From positions 35,271,350 through 35,335,349 of the forward strand of contig JARWIR010000005.1 of NCBI GenBank assembly GCA_029959085.1: a DNA stretch of 64,000 nt, in the 5' to 3' direction. Position numbers and translations under genes: made by a program. Shown one piece after another: positions 10,651 to 22,429 of the stretch; position 1 is the first letter of the stretch, and each line of letters opens with the position of its first letter. This stretch comes from Nemophila menziesii (taxonomy: Eukaryota > Streptophyta > Magnoliopsida > Boraginales > Hydrophyllaceae). Under the pieces are notes generated by a model. That model was not told where the DNA came from. It saw nothing but the letters and a program-made list of their open reading frames with translations, and ran no database searches.

Positions 10651-11673
10651 GAGAAAACACTCGTTATTTATTTAAAGTAATTCATTCCAACAAAATCTAT
10701 CACTTGTTTAGACTTTTACACTTACTTTAATTTCTTGTTAAATTGATTGTTATTAACCCCGATTCTTAATTTATTCGATATGGAATAATTATGACAGGAA
10801 AAGTGGTTTCACCAATGAAGGTCATTTGCAGCAAGTTGCGAGACTCATTTTCATAACTTTTGGGCATAAAGTTTTTATCTTTAACTGTATCTTGTAGCTA
10901 TCCTATTTAATTTTCTGGTGGAACAACCAAAGCCAATAATTGTACTGAATATCGATAATTCGTTGTGATTAAAAGTTGCCTCAGTTATATCAGCTTTGTT
11001 TATATCTAATCTCTAGCTATGGTGAAAACACTAATAAAAAGAAAGAAAGTCGAGGAGTCTTACAAAAAATATTTATATCAAGAAATATAAAAAAGGGTTG
11101 AATAAACTATAAGACCGGACTCAAATATTAAATGTTATAAATTTTACGTGTTAATTAAAGTTGATTACGTAATTTAATTTTTTAACTTGTTAGAAGTAAT
11201 TTGTAAACCGAGACATTTGATCATATAAACAAAGATCAGCATGATTTGGAGAATGCTTATCCGCAGCATGAACCGATCAATTGTAGACACCACCATTAGT
11301 CCACCAACCTTAGATATTATCTAACATTAGAAACCACATAACTTATTGTGTGAGTGAAATTTCGCTTTTTGTCTATGGCTCAATATCGTATTATAAAACC
11401 GCTAATAAACCAAACCTTCACTTCGCTGTTTGTGTAGGACTCAATATTCTATTATGAAACTGCTAGTAAACCAGACCAATACAAAACTTTTACCTCTATA
11501 GCAGTTTTAATGAATTCTGTTTTTAAGGTCATCTGAAGGACTTACTGCTAAAAAACTTTACGTAATCGGTTTACAATGCGTAATTAGAAAGAAGGCTTTT
11601 TCATCTCATAAAAGGTCCCCTTTAGAGGCAAAGAGTGCTAAAACTTTTACCCCTATATTAGTTTTAATGAAGG
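10651..11673. other. Non-coding flank upstream of the tRNA on the plus axis
   Basis: No supported gene. Two short imperfect duplications are visible: CTCAATAT..TAAACCA words at about 11382 and 11450, and AAAACTTTTACC..AGTTTTAATGA words at about 11483 and 11639. Confidence 0.5.
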
Positions 11674-11755
11674 CGTGGACGGCAGGATTCGAACCTGCGC
11701 GGGCAAAGCCCACATGATTTCTAGTCATGCCCGATAACCACTCCGGCACGTCCAC
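11674..11755 (-). tRNA. tRNA-Ser (anticodon AGA)
   Basis: The minus strand folds as a class II tRNA. The acceptor arm GTGGACG pairs with CGTCCAC, with G as discriminator. The A box includes GCCGGAGTGGTT, the anticodon stem-loop is CATGA-CTAGAAA-TCATG with anticodon AGA, a long variable arm (GGGC/GCCC) follows, and the T arm holds GGTTCGAATCC (B box). No intron and no encoded CCA. A T-run that could end Pol III transcription occurs about 30 bases downstream. It looks intact and is the only clearly functional host gene in the window. Confidence 0.96.
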
Positions 11756-12553
11756 ATTGATGTTACTTGTTTTCCACATTCGGATGTTATAGGCATATTC
11801 GTATATTCTTTATATCAAATTCTTGTGTATCTTTCGGGAGGTCCCAAAGAATATATATTTTTAGAAGGATCTATTTGGATCGTGAACCTTTCAATTCTTT
11901 GTCATTTAAACTTGTGAACCCAAAATGATTGAAGTATGGGAATCAAACCCACTATGTGAGATAGAAAAGCCACCCATCTTTCTTCAATAGCTAGCTTTAG
12001 TAATCTATGGAAAGGTTGTGGCCTCTTCATACTGTTGATAAGAATATTGGCAAGGTTCGAGTTTTGGAGCAAAAGACCAGATCTTGAGATTTAGTCTAGA
12101 TTTCTTTTGTGTACCTTGTTAAGATAAAAATGCATTAATGTAGAGTAAAATTTAAATAAAACTAAGTGAAATAAAAGTTTGGCGAGCTTAAAAATGATCT
12201 TTAAAATCGAGTCTAGATTTTTGGTTGGCTTGATAAGTGTTTGGTAGAGCAATATGAGTGATTCATCTACTTCATAAATCACGATTACGTATATATGTTA
12301 CATGTCTTTTGTATACAGATGGATTAGGAAGGTAACAAGTCTAGAACAACATTTTGCTAGTAGTTCAAACTTGTTTGTTTAATTTTTGAGTTGGTTGAAG
12401 CTGAATTCAAATTTAAAGAAGCCGAGTAAACGTTTTCAAATTTATTATTCATCTTATGCAATGATTTATTTCCTAAACATGGCTCGAATCTTTTATAAAT
12501 CAAACGAAACTTCCGAAACCGTTTTTATTGAATGAAAGGTACGGTATTGACAT
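11756..12553. other. AT-rich intergenic sequence
   Basis: Nothing recognisable; the short minus-strand frames lack motifs. Confidence 0.5.
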
Positions 12554-12561
12554 ATGAAAAG

Positions 12562-13126
12562 TAGGAGTGAGCATAATTTTAACAAAACCGAAAACCGACC
12601 CGAGTTTTGGTCAAACCGATCTAAAAAATGGGTAATTTTACCTAAGCCAACTTTATCTTTTGGGTTACCTATTAATTTTTCGGGTCCAACTATTTTACCC
12701 ATAAATTACCCAAACCATTGGGTTAGGTAAACCCAAACCGAAAAACCGTAAATTAATTGTTCCAATTGATAATATTTACACTTAAGGTAAAAATATGTTT
12801 TTTTAAAACTCTAATATAGTCTTTAATTGACAAACTATTTAGATTCTCGAATTATCAAAAGTTTGTTTTGTAAAGTTATTCGTGTGTAATAGGTGTAACT
12901 CGAGTTTGATTTTTTATGATATCAATTTTATGTTAAAAAATAGTTTGACCATGGTTGACCCCGAGGGTAAACCGAAGGCACCCAAAGGGTAACCCGAATT
13001 AACCCGAGGGTAATTTTTTTTTTACCCTACCATTGGGTTACCTAAACAATTTCTCAAACCGAAATATATTACCCTTGGTTTACCCGAGCCTCAAAACCGG
13101 GTAAAACCGACTCGTGCTCTCCCCTA
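12562..13126. mobile_element. Non-autonomous hAT-type element (565 bp)
   Basis: It starts TAGGAGTGAGCA and ends TGCTCTCCCCTA, an imperfect terminal inverted repeat. It is flanked by a perfect 8-bp duplication ATGAAAAG at 12554-12561 and 13127-13134. The 8-bp TSD fits the hAT superfamily. The interior is rich in GGGTAA and AAACCGA words and codes for nothing. Confidence 0.85.
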
Positions 13127-13134
13127 ATGAAAAG

Positions 13135-13482
13135 TGTTATTAATGAATTTTTTTTAATGCATAAAATATTTATTAGAGAAATAATATATTAATATATAAT
13201 TTACAAATATAAATGAACAATTCACGAACGAACTCCAACAAATTAATTTTATTAATAAGTTTGTATTGAAATTTAAGACAGTTTGTTTAAATAAAGGAAT
13301 GTGAATTTTTTCTCAAGAAGAGTTCGAGTTATTTGTGTATCGATTATTTTGTTATTGTTCTTACCATAGGCAAACCCAAGTTTAGGTCCGGAGATATTAT
13401 GGGCCCTGACTTTGGAAAAAATTGCCCAAAACACTCTGCCTCTGAAATCATATACTTGTAGAATTTACAAAACATTCACTTA
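13135..13482. other. AT-rich spacer
   Basis: No gene or repeat recognised. Confidence 0.5.
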
Positions 13483-13711
13483 GTGTCCGTTTGGGATTGC
13501 TTTTCAAAATAATCACTTAAAGTGATTTTATATCCATAGCAATATTTTAAACTCTTAAAATTACTTTTAGGAAAAGCACTAGATTAGTGATTATTAAAAT
13601 AATCACTTAAAGTGATTTTAGATGTCAATATATTTTTTAAATTTTTTTTCAAATAATTTAATTTTAATCATAAAGCGCTTTTAGCTCCAAAATAATCAAT
13701 CCCAAACGGGC
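13483..13711. mobile_element. MITE with GTTTGGGATTG terminal inverted repeats
   Basis: The left end GTGTCCGTTTGGGATTG pairs with the right end CAATCCCAAACGGGC. An internal word containing AATCACTTAAAGTGATTTTA occurs twice (about 13510 and 13592). The target duplication is not certain, so the superfamily is left open. Confidence 0.7.
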
Positions 13712-14441
13712 TAATCTCCAATACTTTTAAAAAATATCTAAAAATCAACTTTTAAGAAAAATCTAAAAAATAAGTTTAAACCTCTCTCACACACTCAACC
13801 TCTATCATTGGAGAAACAAATCAAAAAAACTGAAAACATAACAATACATGTTTTAACAGGCTCTTTGGTATCAATTTTGATGCAGAAATGTATGAAGTTG
13901 AGGTCCTTTGTATCAAGAAAAGGGTGATCGATTTTTGACAATTCTCCTATGAAATTACGAAGTGTTTCCATGGCGTCGATAGAGAATTGAACTCGAGCAA
14001 GGCCATAAACTCACATCCACGCGTAAAAATTAACCAAATCTAAGACCTTGAAAGCAACAGTGTCATCCCATTTACACAACAATACATGCATTATTTGAGG
14101 CAAGCAAGGTTTGACAAACCGTCAGCTTTTTCCTCAGAGCCCAGTATAATTTTGAATGTATTAGAACCTATTTTTTCAAAAGACTTCTGCATCGAACACC
14201 CCAGTTGTCAAGCACGACTTTTTGAAATACTCCCATAGGAAAAATACCATCAACAATAATTTTGTCTATGAAGATGAATTCAGTTTAATTGTTTTTTATT
14301 GATGCAACTTTAGTTGATAACGAGAGAACGTCGAGTTTTGAAATGTTGTCATTATTGACTTTGGCTAATGGTAAGGCATGGTTGTCTTTAGTTTCCATGA
14401 AAGATTTTATTTCTGATTTTCAAGTGATAAGAAGGAGAATT
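13712..14441. other. Unassigned sequence left of the copia element
   Basis: The minus strand around 13860-14050 shows a coding-like run with stops (for example IDAMETLRNFIGELSKID), which might be a LINE ORF1 relic, but I could not assign it. Confidence 0.3.
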
Positions 14442-14635
14442 GTTGAAATAAGTGTTTAGGTCTGCTATTGTGTTTTACTTATATTATGTATGTAGTTTAA
14501 ATATTCAAATTATATAGCCGTTAGCAGTTATTAGATTGGCAGTTACATTTAGGTTTTATAAATACTGATGTCTGCAGTAACATTCTATTCATTAGATCAA
14601 TAAATATTGTTTTCTTATCCTTCTATATTACAACA
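14442..14635 (+). repeat. Copia 5' LTR (194 bp)
   Basis: It begins TGTTGAAATAAG and ends TATTACAACA. It matches 18494-18705 closely. Confidence 0.95.
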
Positions 14636-14637
14636 AT

Positions 14638-14649
14638 TGGTATCAGAGC
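14638..14649 (+). other. Copia primer binding site
   Basis: TGGTATCAGAGC, complementary to the 3' end of initiator tRNA-Met, two bases after the LTR. Confidence 0.95.
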
Positions 14650-14679
14650 AATCTTCTTAAGGGACCTGTGTGAGAATCC

Positions 14680-15728
14680 ATGGAAGGCCAAACAAGTTTT
14701 TCATCAATTGCTCCGCCGCTGTTTGATGGAGAAAACTATTAAATCTGGGCAGTTTGTATGGAGACTTATTTGAATGCTTTAGATCTTTGGGATGTTATGG
14801 AAGAAAACGTAGAAATTCATGTACTACAAGAAAATCCAACCATTGCACAGATAAAATTTTATAATGAAAAGAAAGCAAAAAAGGTAAAAGCATGTCTATT
14901 TGCAGCAGTCTCGCAAAGTATCATGACGCTTAAGACAGCAAAAGAGATTTGGGATTCTCCCAAGAAAGAATATGAAGGAAATAAGAAAATTCGTGGAATG
15001 CAAGTGTTAAATTTGATACGTGATTTTGAATTACAAAAGATGAAGAAGGGTAAGTCGATCAAAGAATATTCTGATAGGTTGATGAACATTGCAAACCGAA
15101 TCAGATTACTTGGTTCATCTCTTCCAGATCAAGGATTGTTGAAAAAATTCTGGTAACATTGCCAGAAAAATTTGAAGCCACAATTACATCCTTATAAAAC
15201 ACTAAGGATATGTCAAAAATCACTCTTATCGAATTGTTAAATACTCTACAAGCACAAGAGCAACGTAGAGCAATGATACATGAGGGTGAACTTGAGGGAG
15301 CATTGACTGCAAAGTTTCAAGGTTCTGAAAATAAAAAAGGTCAAGAGGGAAGGCGTAATTATAATCCTTGTTCTCATTGTAAGAAGAAAGGACACCCACC
15401 ATTCAAGTGTTGGAGAAGGCCGGATGCCCAGTGTTCCAAATGCAATGAGATGGGACATGAAACAGTTATATGCAAAACCTCAAAATGTTCAAAATGCAAC
15501 AAGATGGGACATGATGCAATCATATGCAAAACAAAAAATCAACAATATGATGCTAATGCCCAAATTGCTGATGAAGATGAAGAGGATCAATTATCTGTCG
15601 CAAAATGTTTTTCAAGCATTGAATCAAAAGAAGCTTGGCTTATTGATAGTGGTTGTACTAACCACATGACATATGACAAAGAGTTGTTTAAAGATTTAAG
15701 GAGCACTAACAAATCAAAAGTTTGAATT
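14680..15728 (+). pseudogene. Copia gag pseudogene
   Basis: Nucleocapsid/capsid part of the copia polyprotein. The likely true start is the ATG at 14680; an in-frame TAA follows about 20 codons on, before METYLNALDLWD at 14758. A frameshift near 15140 moves the frame. The C-terminal part carries three zinc knuckles: CSHCKKKGHPPFKCW, CSKCNEMGHETVIC and CSKCNKMGHDAIIC. It ends in the protease region with IDSGCTNHMT (DSG active site). A TGA at about 15723 interrupts it. Confidence 0.85.
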
Positions 15729-16922
15729 GGTAATGGAGATTACATAGATGTCAAAGGAAAAGGTACAATTGCAATTTCTAGTTTCTTTGGTACAAAGTAT
15801 ATTTCTGATGTGTTGTATGTTCCTGAAATCAGCCAAAACTTGTTGAGTGTTGGAAAATTAATTGAAAAGGGTTATAAGGTTGTGTTTGATGATAAATGTT
15901 GTTTGATTAAAGATGCTTTTGGAAAAGACATGTTTTCAGTAAAAATGAAAGGAAAAAGTTTTGTTCTCGATCCGCAAAAAAAGGAACATAGTGCTTTTGT
16001 TGTCAAGGAGAATGTTACAGAGTTATGACACAAAAGGCTTGGTCATTATCATCATCAAGGAATTCTCCAGTTGAAATCCAAAATGATGACCAACGATCTC
16101 CCAGAACTTGATCACAACATCGCTAGTTGTAAAGCATGTCAGTTTGGAAAACAAAGCAAGAAACCATTTCCAAAAGTACAAAGGCGAGCATCAAAGAAAT
16201 TGCAACTAATTCATACTGATATAGAAGGACCTCAAAGAACGCCTTCTCTGAATGGTAGTCTTTATTATGCTATATTTATTGATGATTTTACTCGTATATG
16301 TTGGATCTATTTTTTGAACCACGAGTCAGAAGTGGGGGAAGTGTTTTTCAAATTTAATTCCAGAGTTGAAAATGAGAGTGGTTGCAAAATTCAAACAATC
16401 AGACCTGACAATGGAAAAGAGTACACATGCGAATCATTTGATAAGTTCTGTGAGGAAGCTGGTATTCAACACCAATTGACTACTCCATACAGTCCTCAAC
16501 AAAATGGAGTAAGTGAGAGGCGAAACATGTTTATATTGGAGATGACACGTTGTATGCTACATGAGAAAAATCTTCCAAAACATTTTTGGGCAGAAGCCGC
16601 GAATACTGCAGTATTTTTGCAAAATCGGCTTCTCACAAGGGCAGTCATTGATAAAACACCTTTTGAAGCATGGTATGGCTATAAACCATCTCTAAAATTT
16701 CTTAAGGTATTTGGATGTTTGTGTTTTTCTCATGTTCCTCAAGTTAAAAGGGACAAGCTAGACAAAAGAGCACTTCCTGGGATCTTCATTGGTTATAGTT
16801 CAGTTTCAAAAGCTTATAAAATTTTTCAACCACAAATTGAAAAAATTGTTATAAGCAGAGATGTGAACTTTATGGAGGAAGAAGAATAGAATTGGAATAT
16901 TTAAGATAACATTATTTCAAAA
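15729..16922 (+). pseudogene. Copia GAG-pre-integrase and integrase pseudogene
   Basis: Same frame as the protease part. LLSVGKLIEKGY is the GAG-pre-integrase signature. Next come the HHCC zinc-binding part (HKRLGH, CKACQFGKQ) and the DDE core: D in IHTDIEGP, D in IRPDNGKEY, E in QQNGVSERRN. A TGA at about 16026 splits it where relatives have Trp. Two stops near 16887 and 16902 separate it from reverse transcriptase. The catalytic residues remain. Confidence 0.85.
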
Positions 16923-18481
16923 GTGTCAAATACCAAGTTTCAAGAACAAAGCATGGATGATCAGGAAAATGAAATAATTGATGATATTTCTGTAAGAGGC
17001 ACAAGGTTACTTTCTGAAATTTATCAACGTTGCAACATTGCTGTATGTGAACCTGGAAATTATGAAGAAGCCAAGACAAATGAAAATTGGCTAGCCGCAA
17101 TGAAGGAGGAGTTGTTCATGATTGAAAAAAATAAAACATGGGAGTTGGTAGATAAACCTCAAGATAGGAAGGTCATTGGGGTTAAATGGGTTTTTAGGAC
17201 CAAACTCAATGCCGATGGATCAATCAACAAGCATAAAGATAGGCTTGTGGTTAAAGGGTATGCACAGATATTTGGTGTGGACTATTCTGACACCTTTGCC
17301 CCAGTTGCTAGACTTGACACCATCAGGATGTTGCTTGCTTTTGCTGCACAAATGAATTGGAAACTATATCAGTTAGATGTCAAGTCGACTTTTTTGAATG
17401 GTATTCTGCAGGAGGAGATTTATGTAGAACAACCAGAAGGCTTTGTAAAAGATGGAGAAGAAGATAATGTCTATCTTCTAAAAAAGGCACTTTATATGTC
17501 AAGAAAGATGAAGGGGGAATTCTTATAATCTCGTTATATGTGGATGATCTTCTTCTCACTGGAAATAACACAAGTCTTGTGGAGAATTTCAAGAAAGAAA
17601 TAATGAAAGCATTTGAGATGACAGACCTTGGGTTGATGAGTTTCTTTCTCGGAATTGAAATAAAACAAGGTGAATATGAAGTTTTTATTTGTCAAAAGAA
17701 ATATGCAAAGGAGATTCTAAAGAAGTTTAGACTTGAAGAATGCAAAGAAATGAACACTCCCATGAACCAAAAGGAGAAACTTTGCAAAGAGGATGAAGCG
17801 GAAAAGATAGATGAAATATACTATAGGAGTCTAATTGGTTGTTTAATGTATCTAACAGCCACTCGACCTGACATTTTAAATGCAGTGAGTATTTTATCTC
17901 GATTCATGCATTGTCCAAGTGAAATGCATCTAAAAGCTGCAAAAAGAGTAATTCGCTATGTAAAAGGAACTTGTGATTTTGGAATTAAATTCACAAAAGG
18001 AAAAACCTTCACACTGGTTGGTTACTCGGATAGTGATTGGGGAGGATGTTTTGATGATATGAAAAGCACATCAGGATATTGTTTCACTTTCGGTTCAGGT
18101 GTTTTCTGTTGGGGCTCGAAGAAACAAGATACAGTTGTTCAATCAACTGCAGAAGCAGAGTTTGTGGCTGCAACTTCCGCTGTAAATCAAGCTTTATGGT
18201 TGAGAAAAATATTTTTTGATCTTCATTTTGAGCAAAAAGAAGAGACAAAAATATTTGTTGATAATCAAGCTGCCATTGCTATCTCTCACAATCCGGTGTT
18301 CCATGGAAAAACTAAGCATTTCAACATAAAGCTGTTTTTCTTAAGAGATGTGCAAAAGGATGGAGATGTTGTTCTTCTCTACTGCAACACTGACAATCAA
18401 ATTGCAGATATCTTTACCAAGCCATTGCCTGTCACAAAGTTTGAGTTTCTACGCAGTAAGCTTGGAGTTTGCAGTTCCTAA
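16923..18481 (+). pseudogene. Copia reverse transcriptase and RNase H pseudogene with RT deletion
   Basis: RT starts with VIGVKWVFRTKLNADGS and FAPVARLDTIR and includes YQLDVKSTFLNG. At about 17491 the sequence jumps from LLKKALY to a VKKDEGG-like stretch, losing about 35-40 residues normally found between ALYGLKQ and the YVDD box, and the frame shifts. The YVDDLLLTG box itself is present (about 17534-17560). RNase H follows with GYSDSDWGG, STAEAEFVA and VDNQAAI, and the frame ends at 18481 with a normal C-terminus. Confidence 0.9.
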
Positions 18482-18493
18482 AGCAAGGAGGAG
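18481..18493 (+). other. Copia polypurine tract
   Basis: AAGCAAGGAGGAG directly before the 3' LTR, the site from which plus-strand DNA synthesis starts. Confidence 0.85.
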
Positions 18494-18705
18494 TGTTGAA
18501 ATAAGTGTTTAGGACTGCTATTGTGATTTTACTTATATTATGTATGTAGTTTAAATATTCAAATGTTTAAATATTCAAATTATATAGCCGTTAGCAGTTA
18601 TTAGATTGACAGTTACATTTAGGTTTTAAAAATACTGATGTCTGCAGTAACATTCTATTCATCAGATCAATAAATATTGTTTTCTTATCCTTCTATATTA
18701 CAACA
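18494..18705 (+). repeat. Copia 3' LTR (212 bp)
   Basis: Same ends as the 5' LTR but longer, through a short internal duplication of a TTTAAATATTCAAAT word. It is followed by the AGAAT duplication. Confidence 0.95.
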
Positions 18706-18922
18706 AGAATGTTGTACACAACAGATGGTACATGAAGTATATATAGCAGTCCAGGTATTATTTTTATTGAAAATATAAGGATTTAGTAAAACACCATGCA
18801 TGCGTTTTAGAGGTTATTTGCCAAGTGTAGACGATTAACATGGGTAATTTACATAAAACATGCAAGATCGAATAAAGATCCATGGGAAAATGAGAAGATG
18901 GTCTTATTGGTGCATGGGAGAG

Positions 18923-20458
18923 TGATGTCTCCTCTTTTTTTCTATATTTATATGCTTAAGAGACATCAAATTAGGTGATTATCTGACTATTTTAATAGAT
19001 TTTTAGTAATAATATGCAATATTCCAATTTCTCTCCTTCGATTTTAGTATTTTTGATTTATTAAGCTTTTGCGCGTAATATTGTGTATTTTAGTAAAAAG
19101 TTTGTAGGTTTTCAATACTAGCTAGGAGAGGAGTCCGAGAACAAAGTCAAAGATCGTGATATGGAGTCAAAGCATAAAGACAAATCCCGAAAGAATTGAG
19201 ATTTTAGAGCTGCAAATCTGGAAAGTTGCCAAAGATTGCTGATTTTGAGCCACCTAAGAGTAGATTTAGCCACTGACTTGTGAAGAGAGAACGTGCCCCA
19301 TTAAGTTTCGGAACTTTATCAACTGGAATGAGGTCAATCGGAGTTGAAACGAGTCAGTTAGAGCTGTTTTAGTGGAGGTGGTGTAGCAGTTACCAGATTT
19401 TGGGCTAAGATAATGGACTTGGGCCTTTATTATTTCATTTAATCATTAGCTAAGGTCCAAGTCCGATTTTTTTAAGTATAAATAGGGATCTTGACTTCTA
19501 TTTTTCACACAATTCATTATTCACAAAGTCAGACAAGAAGAAAAAGAAGCAGAAGCAAGGAAAAGAAGAAGCTTGGAGCTGGAGACTGTCTATATCTCCA
19601 CTTTGCAGCCGAATCATCTTCCTAATTAGGTTTCTTATTTTCATTTCTGTAAAACAATTATGAATTCCTTTCAATTAATTTTCTTAGTTTTTACGATTAT
19701 GAGCTAATTTCATCAAGTACTTGAGAACGCGTAATGGGTTGAACCATAATCTATTTCATTCTATGTCTTTGAATTTGGGATTAAATTAATTTAAATCGAA
19801 TTGGGTATTTAATATTTTCTTTAATTTACACTTATTGACTATTATTGAAGTCATGAATCAATATTAGGTATTAGTACTTAGGCTATTCCAATTAGTGGCA
19901 ATTGGATCACCTTGACGGGGGGTTTAAGTACGGAACTAATTAACGAATGCAGGATAGAAATTATTTGACCTTGACAGGCTTAATTAATCTTACGACAAAT
20001 TGGGTAGTTAGACTTTAATCATTCGAAGGTGGACTATATTCACCCTGACGGGGTTTGTAGCACCTGAGAAGAGCTCCTTAGTCCACCCTGACGGGGGTAA
20101 GGAGATAATTGAATCCCGACCAATATTATTTACCGAATTCGTCCCTTAAACAATACATGGAATGATTTGATTTAGGTGAAATCCTAGCGTTACTCGAGTA
20201 CTACCTCTCATATCTTGCGTCCAACTATTTTTACTTGCGTCTAGTCTTTTATTTGCATTAATTTAGTCTTTTAAACTATTTGTCTTAGTTGTTAGAAAAA
20301 CAAAAAACCACTCTTAAAATAATTTACTTGCTTTCCGTGCAATTAATCACTATCTGATAAGCATTAGAGTCACTATTATTACTTGGGACAACCGTACACT
20401 TGCAGTTGTGGTTCTCTTTACTTATTGCATTTATTTTAGAACACACTAAGGACCACCA
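18923..20458 (+). repeat. Athila 5' LTR (about 1.54 kb)
   Basis: It begins TGATGTCTCC and ends GGACCACCA. A TATA box (TATAAAT) is at 19477. Downstream are four copies of an ACCYTGACRGG word (about 19911, 19970, 20042, 20082). It is clearly related to, but distinct from, the LTRs of the later Athila copy. Confidence 0.9.
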
Positions 20459-20464
20459 AGTTTT

Positions 20465-20482
20465 TGGCGCCGCTGCCGGGGA
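20465..20482 (+). other. Athila primer binding site (tRNA-Asp type)
   Basis: TGGCGCCGCTGCCGGGGA, six bases (AGTTTT) after the LTR. It is the Athila-group PBS complementary to tRNA-Asp, with one difference from the usual GTT core. Confidence 0.92.
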
Positions 20483-20585
20483 CGGTAGCGTGTGACCCCG
20501 GTGTTTATCCTTTAGTGTTAGTTGCATTTTATTTTTCAGTTTTACGCTTGTTTGTTCATCTTTTTCAGGTTTTTAGGTTTGGTGT

Positions 20586-22418
20586 ATGCGAAGGAGACTC
20601 TTTAAGGATCTTGAGCCATTACCTCCGATCCTTGATAATCCGGAATCATTAGTCAGACTTGCTAACAAGAGAAGGAAAGAACAAGAAGCACTAGAAGTAG
20701 AAAGAAGAGCGAACAAAATGGATAATCTTAACATTCAAAACAACAATGGACAAGGAGTTCAGCTAGACGCGAATGGCCAACCAATAGCGCCACAAGTTCT
20801 TAACCCTCCAGTACCACCAGTTGTTCCTAATCCTTTAGTTCAAATCCAAGTAGCCGAACCATGGTTCCTTACCGGTCCAGCACAAGAACCATTCCTTGCT
20901 CCTCCTCTTGGGATTGGATCAGCTAATATCAATGTTCCGAGATTTCGTCCAGATTCGGGTATGTTAGCTTAGTTTCAGAATTTCGGAAATTTTCGTGGCA
21001 AGCCCGGAGAAGATCCAATTCGCGCAGTACAAAAATTTATGCAAATCTGTGATTCGTACATCACTCAAGGGGTAACAAAAGAGCAAATGTATTTTGCTAC
21101 ATTCAGATTTTTCTTGATAGATAGAGCGAGTGATTGGCATGATTCACAAGAGCCGGGAAAGATTACAAATTGGGAACAGTTACAGGCTGCGTTTTTCGAT
21201 AGGTATTATCCGTCCAATATGAGGTTAGATGCTCAACTCGAGTTAACACATTTCCGACAAGAATATGATGAAGCGTTGGGTAGAAGTTGGTCGAGATTTC
21301 AGAATTGTTTACGAAGAGTCCCCAATCATGACCTTTCAGATCAACAACAATTAAAAATTTTCTATAACGGTCTTGATGAGAGTTCACGGAAAGATTTAGA
21401 TTTGTTATGTGGTGGTGCGTTCTTACGAGTTCAACCCGTTCACGCAAGAATTATTTTGGATAGGACAGTCGATAATGAAGTGGGGTGGAATATCGTGAGA
21501 ACACCAGCTAAATGAGGAGTTAATAATGTCAACATAGAAGAGAAGTTCAACGCCTTAGAGAGCAAAATACAAACCACTTTAGAACAACAATTGAAACAAC
21601 TCACATTAGCCGCGAAAGAAGGGTTTTCAAGTAAAAGGGTTGAAGTGAATGCAACGCAAGAAGTGTATGGATGTTCGAATTGTGGTGTTCAAGACTATGA
21701 TTGGGAACATTGTGAGTATAATACCGAAGCCGTGATGTTCATTTCTAATAGGGGAAATTATAATTCGAATGGTAATGGATATCAGCCCAACAGAAACCAT
21801 CCGGGTTTCCAATACTCAAATCCTAACGGGGCAGCTAATCCTACATACGCATATCAACCGCGTCCCCAAGGTAACACTTATCAACCTAGACCACAAAATA
21901 ACTATAAAAAAGAACAGAATTACGGAAATCAAACTCAAAGGCAACCTCCTCAAAATAGTTACAATGATACAATGAATCAAAAAGCCTTACCCTCTCAACC
22001 TCAAGAAGAAACTGAAGATCTTCGGTTAACAGTATACAAGTTAATGGCAATGCAGGCACAAACTATTCAGACTCAACAAACCTATGAAGCTGCATTAAAA
22101 TTGTTGGGGACTCAAGTAGGTCAAATGTCAAAACAATTAAATCAGCGTCCACAAGGAAGACTCCCTAGTGATACAGAAGTCCCAAATCAAACCGAAGACT
22201 GTAATGCCATAGCGTTGAGAAGTGGTAAGAAACTTCCTCCACCCCCATTTCTAGTCATGAAAGAAAAAAAAGTGATAAATAAAGAAAAAAAAGTAGTGGA
22301 GGAGGTAGAAAAAGAAAGTGAACCTGAAGTAATAGATGTGGAGAAAATTCCAGAAGTTCAGAAAAAGAAAGATATTGTGGAGAACCGTCCTCCTCCGCCT
22401 TTCCTTTCGAGAGTTTAG
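20586..22418 (+). pseudogene. Athila gag pseudogene
   Basis: Capsid protein of the element. It starts MRRRLFKDLEPLPPIL, about 100 bp after the PBS, the same start as the younger copy. Three in-frame stops split it: TAG at 20970, TGA at 21513 and TAG at 22416, each where the younger copy has a sense codon. The CCHC knuckle has lost its His (CSNCGVQDYDWEHC; the other copy has H at that place). A Gln/Pro-rich tail and RPPPPF motif follow. Several of the stops could be C-to-T changes. Confidence 0.9.
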
Positions 22419-22429
22419 AAAAAAGGAGA

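Larger units (their letters stand above)
14442..18705 (+). mobile_element. Complete Ty1/copia retrotransposon, coding-defective
   Basis: Both LTRs, an initiator-Met PBS, a purine tract and a 5-bp TSD (AGAAT at 14437-14441 and 18706-18710) are present. The 4.26-kb size and 0.2-kb LTRs are at the short end for plant copia elements. The polyprotein has several stops, a frameshift and a deletion in reverse transcriptase. The LTRs differ by about five substitutions and a short internal duplication, so the insertion is of moderate age. Confidence 0.95.
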
